A stretch of 64,000 nucleotides of DNA. It comes from Lentibacillus cibarius (GTDB lineage Bacteria > Bacillota > Bacilli > Bacillales > Amphibacillaceae). Made by a program: the position numbers and the translations under genes. The notes beneath the pieces are model-generated. The model saw only the letters and a list, made by a program, of their open reading frames with translations, did not search any database and was not told the DNA's origin. Numbering within the stretch: position 1 is the stretch's first letter; each line of letters opens with the position of its first letter. This document shows, one piece after another, positions 10,074 through 18,729 of the stretch. The stretch covers positions 3,532,950 to 3,596,949 of the forward strand of contig NZ_VCIA01000001.1 in assembly GCF_005887555.1 (NCBI RefSeq), written 5' to 3'.

Positions 10074-10943
10074 ATGGCAAAAAACAAAAAGGTTTTGCTT
10101 GTTGATGGAATGGCTTTACTGTTCCGGGGCTTTTATGCAACAGCATTTTCCGGCAATTTTATGTACACGAAAGATGGAATTCCAACAAATGGTGTCTATC
10201 AGTTCTTGCAGTACTTCTTTAATGCGGTACACCGGTTCGAACCAACGCATGTCATTTGCTGCTGGGATATGGGGAGTAAGACATTCCGCACAGCGTTGTA
10301 CCCAGACTACAAGGGGAATAGGCCCAAGCCACCTGAAGCGCTTGTTCCCCAGTTTGATCTGATAAAAGAGGTTACACAAGCATTTAACATTCCGAATGTT
10401 GGTCGCGAAAATTTTGAAGCAGATGACTGTATTGGTTCACTGGCGAGACAATTTTCTTCCGACCACGAAGTCTTGATCTTGACGGGTGATCAGGATATGC
10501 TGCAGCTTGTTGATGCCGGAATCAGTGTTGCGATTATGAAAAAAGGAATTGGAAACTATGAATTGTTTGATTGTGACACGTTTTATGATAAAAAAGGAAT
10601 CCACCCGCAACAAATAATTGATTTGAAAGGACTAATGGGAGATTCCTCGGACAACTATCCCGGTGTCAAAGGAATCGGGGAAAAAACGGCACTGAAATTG
10701 CTGAGAGAATATGGGACTATTGATAACCTTCTTGCTAATTTGGAATGTTTGCCCAATGGTACAGAGCGTAAGATAAGAGAGAATATTGATATGCTTCAAT
10801 TATCAAAGAAACTTGCAGCGATCAGGTGTGATGTTACTGTCAGTTGCACGCCGGACGAAGCTTTATGGCACTATGAGCCGTTGCTAGTAGAAGAGGCATT
10901 TGCCGAGTTAGCGTTTCCTAATTTAATGGAATTAGTAACCTGA
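10074..10943 (+). CDS. ypcP: 5'-3' exonuclease/flap endonuclease YpcP
   Basis: A 289-residue stand-alone FEN-type nuclease, similar to the N-terminal exonuclease domain of DNA polymerase I. Acidic metal ligands are visible in LLVDGMALLFRGF, FEADDCIGSL, LTGDQDMLQLV and LMGDSSDNYPGVKGIGEKTA. The last also holds the helix-hairpin-helix that grips DNA. The expected role is removal of RNA primers and flaps during replication and repair. It starts two bases after the dynA stop, with GGAGAG upstream. A strong terminator follows. Confidence 0.93.
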   Translation: MAKNKKVLLVDGMALLFRGFYATAFSGNFMYTKDGIPTNGVYQFLQYFFNAVHRFEPTHVICCWDMGSKTFRTALYPDYKGNRPKPPEALVPQFDLIKEVTQAFNIPNVGRENFEADDCIGSLARQFSSDHEVLILTGDQDMLQLVDAGISVAIMKKGIGNYELFDCDTFYDKKGIHPQQIIDLKGLMGDSSDNYPGVKGIGEKTALKLLREYGTIDNLLANLECLPNGTERKIRENIDMLQLSKKLAAIRCDVTVSCTPDEALWHYEPLLVEEAFAELAFPNLMELVT

Positions 10944-10947
10944 GACG

Positions 10948-10983
10948 AAAGTGGAACGCACCTTGACTGATGCGTTCCACTTT
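10948..10983. terminator. Bidirectional terminator between ypcP and ctaA
   Basis: A 13-bp perfect stem (10948-10960 with 10971-10983) with a 10-base loop and a T-run on the plus strand. It separates the converging ypcP and ctaA genes. The A-rich left arm also gives a short T-run for minus-strand transcription. Confidence 0.85.
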
Positions 10984-10984
10984 T

Positions 10985-11833
10985 TTACTTGTAACATATA
11001 ACTCTGACTTCCAAAATCATTGCGAACAGCAGCGTCCCGATTGCCAAGTGCAACACAGCCATGGACAAGGATAGGAACGAAAGAATGGTCATGACACCAA
11101 CAGCCATCTGTATGATGACAACACCAAGAATAAGCAGCATACGCCTTTTCAGGAAGGTTTCATTGGTCCTGAATACGTTAAAGACAAGAAATATAATATA
11201 TACTGCTGAAACGAGTGCCAATAATCGGTGTGAAGTTTGAAGAAGTTGGGCAAACGTGTCTGGAAAAAATGATTGCTCCGTACATTCCAGCCAGCCGCAT
11301 GATAGCCCCAGTTCTTCATGTTTTATGTATGCGCCAAGTCCAATCGTAAGGAATAATAACACAATCGCCATGTTCAAATGGGTCACAATAGTAGTGTTCT
11401 GAATAGACTTGGCAGACTCATGCCGCCATAGCCATATTAATAGTGCTATAAAAATCATTGCAATTAATAAGTGAACAGTGATGATGATAGACGGAAGATG
11501 GTAAAAAACAACGACAGCCCCCATCACCAATTGTAGTGTCAAAAGCAAAATCACCCAATTAGCAGCTTTTTGTTCCTGCAAGTGACCGTTTCCTTTTTTG
11601 ATGTTTACGAAAAGAAAAACAGTCATGAAAAATAGTACAGCCCCAATAACACGGTGACCGAATTCAATCAGCGTATCGCCGCTCAACTGTGGAATAACTT
11701 TCCCATTACAGAGTGGCCAGTCAGGTCCGCATCCCATTCCGGATTCTGATGATGCAACATAGCCACCAAAAACAATTAACAAATACGTCAATACAATTGT
11801 TATTAATAATAATCGCTGTTTAATCAAGTACAT
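10985..11833 (-). CDS. ctaA: Heme A synthase CtaA (COX15 family)
   Basis: A multi-pass membrane protein of about 282 residues that oxidises heme O to heme A for aa3/ba3-type oxidases. It shows the family's paired cysteine loops, GCGPDWPLC and SCGWLEC. Membrane histidines that bind heme are in FGHRVIG, VVFYHLP, TSHRLLAL and AVLHLAIG. About eight hydrophobic helices can be seen. The start is set at the ATG at 11833, behind GAAAGGA. An in-frame ATG at 11845 has no ribosome site. It stands apart from other ctaBCDEF-type genes. The ba3 oxidase genes at 37.7-40.1 kb are a possible client. Confidence 0.87.
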   Translation of the reverse strand: MYLIKQRLLLITIVLTYLLIVFGGYVASSESGMGCGPDWPLCNGKVIPQLSGDTLIEFGHRVIGAVLFFMTVFLFVNIKKGNGHLQEQKAANWVILLLTLQLVMGAVVVFYHLPSIIITVHLLIAMIFIALLIWLWRHESAKSIQNTTIVTHLNMAIVLLFLTIGLGAYIKHEELGLSCGWLECTEQSFFPDTFAQLLQTSHRLLALVSAVYIIFLVFNVFRTNETFLKRRMLLILGVVIIQMAVGVMTILSFLSLSMAVLHLAIGTLLFAMILEVRVICYK

Positions 11834-12069
11834 ACGTCCTTTCATTAGTTATGTGAGTATTTTCAGTTTAGCAAAAATAGCATAATTTAAATGTGCTTTG
11901 TGTCACTTAAACAGACGATTCAGCCAAATTATAGTAAAATGGATGATAAAGCAATATGAATAATGCGGATGGAGTTGTCTACCTGTTAGTTGAAAGGTTA
12001 TGACGTAGGGGATTACCTCGTTTTAATGGAATGTTGAAAAGGAAGACTGAATAAATGTGGGGTGTATAA

Positions 12070-13374
12070 ATGGTATATTCTGACGAGCAAATCAAAGAAT
12101 GGCGTAACACCTATCCCATTCTGAAAGATGTGATGGATTTGCAACCTGTATTTTGGACAAATCCAGGACGTAAAAAAATGGAGAAGCAGAATCTTTCGTT
12201 AACGATGGAAGACATTGAAGAAGCAGAGTCGCTGTGGAAACGTTTTGCGCCATTTTTAGCTAACGAATTTCCCGATACAAGCGAAACGAACGGTATAATC
12301 GAATCACCTCTAAAAGAAATAAACAGTTTTAAGAATCAATTGTTCCCTGAAATACCGGGTGACTTTTATTTAAAATGTGATCACAAACTACCAATCGCAG
12401 GGTCCATTAAAGCAAGGGGCGGCATTTACGAGGTGCTGAAACATGCAGAGACAATCGCTAAACAAGCCGGAATGCTACGTGATAATGATGATTATGCTGT
12501 ATTTTCAGAGGAAAGGTTTAAAAACTTTTTCGGTCAGTATTCTATTGGTGTTGGCTCAACTGGCAATCTCGGTTTGGGTATTGGTATCATAAGTGCTAAA
12601 CTTGGGTTTAATGTATATGTATATATGTCAGCCGATGCAAAACAATGGAAAAAAGATTTACTGCGGGAAAAGGGGGCTAATGTACTTGAATTCTCCGGTG
12701 ACGTCAGTGGAGCGATTGCTACCGGTAGAGATAAAACCAACGCCAATCCTAACGGTTATTTTGTCGATGATGAGGATTCCCGGCACTTATTTCTCGGATA
12801 CAGTGTCGCTGCATTACGTTTAAAGAAACAACTGAAGCAAAGGAACATAACAGTTAATGGTGATCATCCGTTATATGTCTATCTTCCGTGTGGTGTTGGT
12901 GGTTCGCCCGGTGGAATTACATTCGGACTGAAAAAAGTATTTGGCGATCATGTCCATTGCTTTTTCGCCGAACCAGTCCATTCGCCATCGGTACTTATCG
13001 GACTAGTAACCGGGAAGATGGATGAAGTCAGTGTGTAGGATTTTGGCATCGATAATAGAACGGAAGCGGATGGACTCGCAGTAGGTCGGCCATCCCGATT
13101 TGCTACCGCCATAAGTGATCAGTTAATTAGTGGTATTTATACGATGGAGGATCATACGTTATACCGCTTGTTGGCCACGCTGGCGGATAGCGAGGACGTT
13201 TATCTTGAGCCGTCTGCAACCGCTGGATTGGTTGGCCCACAGCGGGTATGGCCGTATACTAGTCAAGTGACAGACGATAAACATGCTACCCATATTGCAT
13301 GGGCGACAGGTGGTTCGCTCGTTCCGGCAAAGGACATGGAAATGTTTTATAATAAAGGGAAAAGCTTAACATAG
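12070..13374 (+). pseudogene. dsdA: D-serine dehydratase interrupted by an in-frame TAG
   Basis: A PLP-dependent D-serine ammonia-lyase of about 434 codons (D-serine to pyruvate and ammonia). The PLP lysine region is GSIKARGGIYEVL and the glycine-rich phosphate site is SPGGITFG preceded by CGVGG. The frame is broken by TAG at 13036-13038. It continues without any other fault as DFGIDNRTEADGLAVGR, through EPSATAGLVGPQR, to the stop at 13374. E. coli DsdA, as I recall it, has glutamine at that codon (SVQDIGLDN), so a single CAG to TAG change explains the lesion. GTGGGGTG precedes the ATG. Without stop-codon readthrough the product would lack its last quarter and be inactive. Confidence 0.9.
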
Positions 13375-13390
13375 AAAGGTTGGCTTATTT

Positions 13391-14311
13391 ATGAAAACAG
13401 TACAAAATATGACAGCACTCATTGGGGAAACTCCAGTTGTCCGGTTGAATCACATTGTTCCGGACGATGCAGCTTCTGTTTTTATAAAACTGGAATCATT
13501 TAACCCAAGCAAAAGCGTGAAAGACCGTGCAGCGTATAGTATGATTAAAAAAGCGGAGGATGAAGGACGCATCCAACCAGGTGATACCATCATTGAACCG
13601 ACGAGCGGAAACACCGGGATTGGCCTTGCGATGAATGCTGCAGCGAAAGGGTACCATGCTATTTTAGTAATGCCTGATAACAGCACACAAGAGCGGCGGA
13701 ACATTTTGCGGGCGTTCGGAGCAAAGGTGGTTTTGACCCCAAGTGACGAGAAAATGCCCGGTGCAATTAAAAAAGCCAAAGAACTGCAGCAGGAGATTTC
13801 AAACAGCTTCATCCCTCAGCAATTTGAAAATAGCGCAAATCCTGACATTCATCGCTCAACAACAGCGCTGGAAATATACGAGCAGATGGATGGACAGTTG
13901 GATGCATTTGTTGCTACTGCGGGTACCGGCGGAACAATTACCGGTACAGGTGAAGTATTGAAGGAAAAACTACCTGATTTACACATCGCTGTCGCTGAAC
14001 CTGAAGGATCTCCAGTATTGTCAGGCGGTGAACCAGGTAAACACAAGTTAGTGGGAACCAGTCCAGGATTTGTGCCTGAGATTTTGAATACAGGAATTTA
14101 CGACAAAATCATCCAGGTTGGTGATGAAGAAACTGTTGACATGTTTAAAATGCTTCCACGGAAAGAAGGGATATTTACTGGTTTGTCGGGTGCAGCGGCG
14201 GTTATAGCCGCTATAAAAACTGCCAAACTGCTTGGAAAAGGGAAAAATGTTTTATGCATGGCACCTGACACTGGGGAACGCTATTTAAGTATGAATTTGT
14301 TTAATGAATAG
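13391..14311 (+). CDS. cysK: Cysteine synthase (O-acetylserine sulfhydrylase family)
   Basis: A 306-residue fold-type II PLP enzyme that makes cysteine from O-acetylserine and sulfide. The PLP lysine is in NPSKSVKDRAA. The substrate-binding loop is EPTSGNTGIGLA and the phosphate loop TAGTGGTITGTGE. The C-terminal serine-type PLP contact lies in FTGLSGAAA. Length fits CysK/YtkP. It lies 16 bases behind the broken dsdA, so the two were probably one operon. The main cysK usually lies elsewhere in Bacillaceae, so this may be a paralogue. Confidence 0.88.
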   Translation: MKTVQNMTALIGETPVVRLNHIVPDDAASVFIKLESFNPSKSVKDRAAYSMIKKAEDEGRIQPGDTIIEPTSGNTGIGLAMNAAAKGYHAILVMPDNSTQERRNILRAFGAKVVLTPSDEKMPGAIKKAKELQQEISNSFIPQQFENSANPDIHRSTTALEIYEQMDGQLDAFVATAGTGGTITGTGEVLKEKLPDLHIAVAEPEGSPVLSGGEPGKHKLVGTSPGFVPEILNTGIYDKIIQVGDEETVDMFKMLPRKEGIFTGLSGAAAVIAAIKTAKLLGKGKNVLCMAPDTGERYLSMNLFNE

Positions 14312-14321
14312 TAGTGGGACC

Positions 14322-14357
14322 ATAATGAGTGGGGGGGTGCCCCCTCCGCTTATTATT
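14322..14357 (+). terminator. Terminator after cysteine synthase
   Basis: A long hairpin with a G-run and C-run core (from 14331) and an outer ATAAT/ATTAT stem containing a few G-T pairs. It lies 11 bases after the cysK stop. No strong T-run beyond ATTATTT. Confidence 0.7.
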
Positions 14358-14483
14358 TGGAACAAGATTAAGACGGAAGTAATTATCAATATAATATAAG
14401 TTTTTCAAGTGAAAGGATTCGTCACGGACCTGTTTTTGGCGCATACAGTAACAAAGAGTTCACTTCTGACAGGAGGAAAAAAC

Positions 14484-15137
14484 ATGTATCGTCAAAATCA
14501 TTATTATCCCTCAGCAGCGAATTTTGCCCCGTATCAGTATGGTTTTCCCGCTAACGCTAACATGAATAACGTTGATTCCCAATTTTTTGAAGAACATTAC
14601 AGACAACAGACAATAAACGGGCAGGCTACGTGGACAGAAGGTGGAGCAGTTACCAAATGTGGAATACCGTGGTCCACCAATCAATACATGACTGTTGCGG
14701 TCGGAACGAATTCTTTATATCAATGCGGGCAAATGCTGAAAGTACGAAATCCAGCTACTAGCAGAGAAATTTTGGTGACAGTTGTTGATGAAACGCCAGG
14801 ATATTCTCAAAACCAAATTAATTTGCACCGAAAAGCCTTTGAAGCACTGGGAGTAAATCTGCAGCAAGGGATTATGAATGTTAAAATAACACCTGTACAT
14901 GACTTCACACAGAAAAAATGGGGAAAATACTTAATGGATATTGCAAAAACAGCCTATCCATTGTATAGAGTAGATGAATATAATTTCATTGATAAAACGC
15001 AAATCTCACCAGAACAAACGAAAGAAACATATGAATATGTTTTGCAATCTTCGCAAGACCGCTTCACGGTTCAGGGTGCAGTTCTTTACAACCCCAAAAA
15101 CGATCGGGTCTTGTCTTTTAATATGAGTGAGAAATAG
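14484..15137 (+). CDS. Double-psi beta-barrel (RlpA/expansin-like) protein with a DUF3889-like C-terminus
   Basis: A 217-residue protein that starts at ATG 14484 behind AGGAGG. The central part (about residues 48-135) runs from ATWTEGG and CGIPWSTNQYMTVAV to VTVVDETPGYSQNQINL and EALGVNLQQGIMNVKI. This looks like the barwin/RlpA double-psi barrel, including the aspartate-bearing VVDE strand. The C-terminal 75 residues begin KWGKYLMDIAKTAYP and resemble the DUF3889 domain of Bacillus, from memory. The N-terminus is rich in Y, N and P and has no obvious signal peptide, which suggests a spore or surface protein. Function is unknown. Confidence 0.68.
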   Translation: MYRQNHYYPSAANFAPYQYGFPANANMNNVDSQFFEEHYRQQTINGQATWTEGGAVTKCGIPWSTNQYMTVAVGTNSLYQCGQMLKVRNPATSREILVTVVDETPGYSQNQINLHRKAFEALGVNLQQGIMNVKITPVHDFTQKKWGKYLMDIAKTAYPLYRVDEYNFIDKTQISPEQTKETYEYVLQSSQDRFTVQGAVLYNPKNDRVLSFNMSEK

Positions 15138-15203
15138 CGAATAAAGTGTTTATTATATATATTAAATTGATAATCAGGCTGACAACTAATATTAAAAGTA
15201 GGG

Positions 15204-15227
15204 GGGAAGCTAACAATTTAGCTTCCC
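15204..15227 (+). terminator. Terminator after the double-psi barrel gene
   Basis: A 10-bp perfect stem (15204-15213 with 15218-15227) with loop CAAT, followed by AAAATATTTTTATT. Confidence 0.8.
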
Positions 15228-15239
15228 AAAATATTTTTA

Positions 15240-15271
<32 letters not shown>

Positions 15272-15558
15272 GATTGCAAAAGGACATTTGCCTCATCTCA
15301 TAATGAAGTATACTTGTGATAGTGAGATGAGACAAAAACTCGCGCTTAGAATAAACCAAGTTATATATGTTATATATATTATGAGGATTGAATACGCCAA
15401 TTTTATGGTTTGCTAATCCTTGCCGTTCGTCAATGTATTTGAAAGCTCCTGTTCCGATAATCCAGTCCATTACCGTGTTTTAATCTTGGATTGTTATGTT
15501 GTTGTTACGCCATATCGCTGATCAATCTCGGCCTCGGCGTTTCATTATTTGTTTCAAC

Positions 15559-15576
15559 TTGTGAAAAAGTTCACTC
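15559..15576. promoter_or_regulatory. Rex-like operator sequence
   Basis: TTGTGAA-N4-TTCACTC matches the Rex redox-repressor consensus TTGTGAA-N4-TTCACAA at 12 of 14 defined positions. No recognisable gene lies downstream in either direction, so it may be orphaned or fortuitous. Confidence 0.35.
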
Positions 15577-15586
15577 ATTGTTAAAA

Positions 15587-15609
15587 AGCAGTCATCTCTT
15601 ATGACTGCT
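15587..15609 (-). terminator. Second minus-strand terminator downstream of nar
   Basis: A 9-bp perfect stem (15587-15595 with 15601-15609) with a 5-base loop. On the minus strand it is followed directly by TTTTTAA. It lies about 70 bases past the nar terminator, which suggests that something was once transcribed between the two. Confidence 0.7.
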
Positions 15610-15679
15610 GCTCCAAATCAACTTTATTTAAAGGTTCTTTTGTATTTACGTTGCTATAAATAACGGTCACTCATTAAAA

Positions 15680-15723
15680 GCAAAAAAGAACTGATGGTGT
15701 ATTTTCCATCTGTTCTTTTTTGC
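15680..15723. terminator. Bidirectional terminator at the end of the nar operon
   Basis: Two stacked stems, GCAAAAAAGAAC/GTTCTTTTTTGC outside and GATGG/CCATC inside, with a T-run on both strands. It lies 4 bases beyond the narI stop. Confidence 0.88.
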
Positions 15724-15727
15724 AGCA

Positions 15728-16423
15728 TTAGCTACTTTTCCTTTGATATTGTGCTCTTGAGCGATATTGCTGTGGTGCCCTTTTCGGATATGTCAGTGGT
15801 ATACTGTAAAAATGAACGAGCCGTGTAAATGGAATAGAAGCAAAAAGTCCAAAAGCCGTTAGTGTATGCAGCTTAAAAATGAACGGTATGTTGGTCATTA
15901 ATTGATATTTTGGGTCCAGAACAAATAGGCTTCTAAACCATGGTCCGATTGCTGATCGATAGTCAAATTCCTCAGGTGTATAATTTCCAAAAACAGTCAT
16001 ATAGGTTCCAATACCTGCAACAATCACAAGTGCAATGACAGAATAAAAATCTGCAAATGTTGCATGGACTCTCACGGGATCAATAACTATTTTACGGATT
16101 AAAAGAATGATTAAACCAGCAACAGTCATGATGCCTGCTAACGATCCGCCGTACACAGCACCCATATGATACAAATGGTCCGATACCCCAATCACCTCGT
16201 AAAATTCCATTGGGACGACAATTCCCATGATGTGACCGAAGAACGCAAAAATAATCCCCCAGTGAAATAATGGTGATCCAAATCGAAGCCACTTCTTTTC
16301 AAAAAATTCAGTAGATGGTGCAGCCCAGGTTAATTGCCGAAATGCAAAGCGATATAATAAACCAACGATCATGATAACTAATGTAGCATATGGGAAGATG
16401 ACCCACCAGAAAATTTCACTCAC
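15728..16423 (-). CDS. narI: Respiratory nitrate reductase gamma subunit NarI (cytochrome b)
   Basis: A 231-residue membrane subunit with five predicted helices that carries two b hemes and passes electrons from menaquinol to NarH. Heme-ligand histidines are seen in LFHWGIIFAFFGHIMG, and in FKLHTLTAFG and TRLVHFYSIPL near the C-terminus. FDYRSAIGPWFRSLF is family-typical. The start is GTG 16423 behind AGGAGGG. The frame is open further upstream but has no ribosome site. A 165-base gap containing a dispersed repeat separates it from narJ, whereas the other nar genes overlap or nearly touch. Confidence 0.94.
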   Translation of the reverse strand: MSEIFWWVIFPYATLVIMIVGLLYRFAFRQLTWAAPSTEFFEKKWLRFGSPLFHWGIIFAFFGHIMGIVVPMEFYEVIGVSDHLYHMGAVYGGSLAGIMTVAGLIILLIRKIVIDPVRVHATFADFYSVIALVIVAGIGTYMTVFGNYTPEEFDYRSAIGPWFRSLFVLDPKYQLMTNIPFIFKLHTLTAFGLFASIPFTRLVHFYSIPLTYPKRAPQQYRSRAQYQRKSS

Positions 16424-16523
16424 ACGATAACCCTCCTTTTGTTGTAACGCTACCCGTGAAAGTCTATTTCTCGCGGATAGTATGTTCAAATTTAGCGATA
16501 TAATAATTACTTGCAAGATAAGC

Positions 16524-16585
16524 CACGTCCGGCTTGAACGCACAGGACGTGACGGTTTTAGCCTGCAAGGACGCTGACGCCTTTG
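16524..16585 (-). repeat. Dispersed intergenic repeat, copy 1
   Basis: The element contains ACAGGACGTGACG and CGCCTTTG in the narJ-narI gap, and ends 3 bases before the narJ stop codon. A 7-bp inverted repeat, CACGTCC/GGACGTG, lies at 16524-16530 and 16545-16551. A shorter relative lies after nth at 48758-48785, in the same orientation and at the same distance from its gene's stop. Confidence 0.5.
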
Positions 16586-16588
16586 TTC

Positions 16589-17191
16589 TTACCCATACAT
16601 AATCGGAAATGGTAGTTCTTCCAAATCGGCTTCTTCTCGTTCATATTCCAGCTTTTCCATTTCCTGTTTTGTCGGCTCTGCAAAAACGGCATCCATTAAT
16701 AATTGCAGAAACTGTCGGTACGGGTTTTCTTCTGGCAGGTTGCTCATTATACGATAGATGGCAATCCCCAGACGCCTAATCAGCCGCTCATTATCACTGC
16801 TGTCAGGTGCGACAGCCAAGAATTCCAGAAGCATCGGAATATAATCCGATAAATCTTCGTCTATCCGTTCGTAGCCCGCCTGATTAATTATATTTTGTAA
16901 TTTAATCAGTGCGGCACCTCGTTTATTACTATCCCCGAGCTCATGGGCTGTTAGATACAACCCATTTTTTGCTCGAAGGTCAAATGTCGATACGTATTTT
17001 GTCTGTAACTCCTTGATTGTATAATGATTAAATGCTTGTAAAGCATCGATCATTTTTTGCTGCTTGTCAGGTGAAATGTTGTTAGTCTTAATCTCATCCT
17101 TTATGTCCTCAAGCTCATCAAGGAATGTTTCCTCCGGGTATGCTAGCAGACGGGCGCCGACAATGAGAAAGGTGCGTTCTTGCTGTTCCAT
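16589..17191 (-). CDS. narJ: Nitrate reductase assembly chaperone NarJ
   Basis: A 200-residue helical protein of the NarJ/TorD family. These chaperones hold NarG for insertion of the molybdenum cofactor and are not part of the final enzyme. Family features include ALLAYPEETFLDEL near the N-terminus, YVSTFDLRAKNGLYLTAHE in the middle, and DYIPMLLEFLAV. The start overlaps the narH stop as TAATG, with GGAGGT upstream, so translation is coupled. Confidence 0.92.
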   Translation of the reverse strand: MEQQERTFLIVGARLLAYPEETFLDELEDIKDEIKTNNISPDKQQKMIDALQAFNHYTIKELQTKYVSTFDLRAKNGLYLTAHELGDSNKRGAALIKLQNIINQAGYERIDEDLSDYIPMLLEFLAVAPDSSDNERLIRRLGIAIYRIMSNLPEENPYRQFLQLLMDAVFAEPTKQEMEKLEYEREEADLEELPFPIMYG

Positions 17192-18729
17192 TATTTTTTA
17201 CCTCCGGATGTAAATGTAACCATTTGTTCCGGTGCAGTTTTTCTTCCGGAGGCGTATGTTGTAAGACCCTCCGGCGGTGCCAAATCCTCTAAGCTGCAGG
17301 CGCCTTGCTCATAATACAAATCATCATCCATTTCCCTACGTCCGGTTGGAATAACAAATCGCTCGTTGTATTTGGCAATACCCAAAAGCCGTGCCATATC
17401 CTCTATTTCTTCCGGATCCGTTTCAGCTTCTTTCAGCAGCTCACTCTGTCTGAATGAATCGACACCACCGACTGTTTTTCCACGCATGTATACCCGCATA
17501 GCCGTTAATTTCAGCAGTACTTTCCGAATAACTTTCGTATCCCCGGCGGCGAGAATCGATGCTAGATACTGCATAGGGATTCGCATTTGGTCAACGGCTG
17601 GAATATATCCGTCCGTGTTTAAATCGTCCTCATTTGTAAGGTGATTCATGATTGGGCTAAGCGGCGGCACGTACCAGACCATAGGCATTGTCCGGTATTC
17701 CGGATGCAATGGTAGCGCAATTTTCCATTTCATTGCCATTTTATAAACCGGTGAATTTTGTGCACCTTCAATCCATTCGTCGTTGATACCTGACTTCCTT
17801 GCCTCTTCAATGACTTCAGGATCAAATGGATCAAGAAATACGGACAATTGGGATTCATATAAATCCTGCGGGTCCTCCACTGATGCTGCTTCCTTCACTC
17901 TATCTGCGTCATACAGAACAACACCGATGTAGCGGATTTTTCCGACGCACGTTTCTGAGCAAATGGTTGGAAGTCCCGCTTCTGTCCGCGGATAGCAGAA
18001 ATTACACTTTTCAGCTTTGTGGGTATTCCAATTGTAATAAACTTTGTGATATGGACACCCACTCATACAGAAGCGCCAGCCGCGGCACGCTTCCTGGTCC
18101 ACTAGAACAATGCCATCTTCATCACGTTTATATAAGGCACCGGATGGGCAGGATGCCACACATGATGGATTCAGGCAATGCTCACAAATTCTTGGCAGAT
18201 ACATCATAAATGTTTTTTCATATTCTGTGGATATGTGTTCCTGTAACTTTTCAACAGTCGGATCCTGAGAAACGGACTCGGTTCCACCTGCCAGGTCATC
18301 ATCCCAGTTGGGCCCCCATTCCGGTTTATCAATATACTCTCCTGTGATCATTGATTGCGGACGTGCCACTGGAAGATTTTCGCTTTTTGGGCTGTTAATT
18401 AGGTGCTGATAATCGTATGTCCAAGGTTCATAATAGTCTTCCATACTAGCCATGTCCGGGTTGTAAAAAATGTTCATCAGCTTAGAAATAGGTCCACCTG
18501 CTTTTAACTGCAGTTTACCATTTTTCAAAACCCAGCCACCTTTAAAGCGTTCCGTATCTTCCCAACGCTTAGGATAGCCGGTCCCCGGACGGGTCTCCAC
18601 GTTATTGAACCACATATATTCTGTTCCAGGCCGGTTTGTCCACGTATTCTTACAGGTTACGGAACAAGTGTGGCAGCCGATACATTTATCCAAGTGCATG
18701 ACCATCGCTACCTGTGCTTTAATTCTCAA
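17191..18729 (-). CDS. narH: Nitrate reductase beta subunit NarH (Fe-S)
   Basis: A 512-residue iron-sulfur subunit that carries electrons from NarI to NarG. Four cysteine groups are visible: CIGCHTCSVTCKNTW near residue 16, CEHCLNPSCVASCPSGA near 180, CRGWRFCMSGCPYHK near 215, and CNFCYPRT with CSETCVG near 240-260. A tryptophan replaces one cysteine in the third group, as is standard for the NarH 3Fe-4S cluster. The start is TTG at 18729. The ribosome site AGGAGGTAG lies inside the end of narG, and the two genes overlap by 11 bases. Confidence 0.95.
   Translation of the reverse strand: MRIKAQVAMVMHLDKCIGCHTCSVTCKNTWTNRPGTEYMWFNNVETRPGTGYPKRWEDTERFKGGWVLKNGKLQLKAGGPISKLMNIFYNPDMASMEDYYEPWTYDYQHLINSPKSENLPVARPQSMITGEYIDKPEWGPNWDDDLAGGTESVSQDPTVEKLQEHISTEYEKTFMMYLPRICEHCLNPSCVASCPSGALYKRDEDGIVLVDQEACRGWRFCMSGCPYHKVYYNWNTHKAEKCNFCYPRTEAGLPTICSETCVGKIRYIGVVLYDADRVKEAASVEDPQDLYESQLSVFLDPFDPEVIEEARKSGINDEWIEGAQNSPVYKMAMKWKIALPLHPEYRTMPMVWYVPPLSPIMNHLTNEDDLNTDGYIPAVDQMRIPMQYLASILAAGDTKVIRKVLLKLTAMRVYMRGKTVGGVDSFRQSELLKEAETDPEEIEDMARLLGIAKYNERFVIPTGRREMDDDLYYEQGACSLEDLAPPEGLTTYASGRKTAPEQMVTFTSGGKK

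Noticed and set aside
11846..12069. Possible FNR or CRP-like site between ctaA and dsdA (TGTGC...GTCAC)
   Set aside because: The half-sites are imperfect and wrongly spaced. Nothing firm is seen in this 224-base gap.
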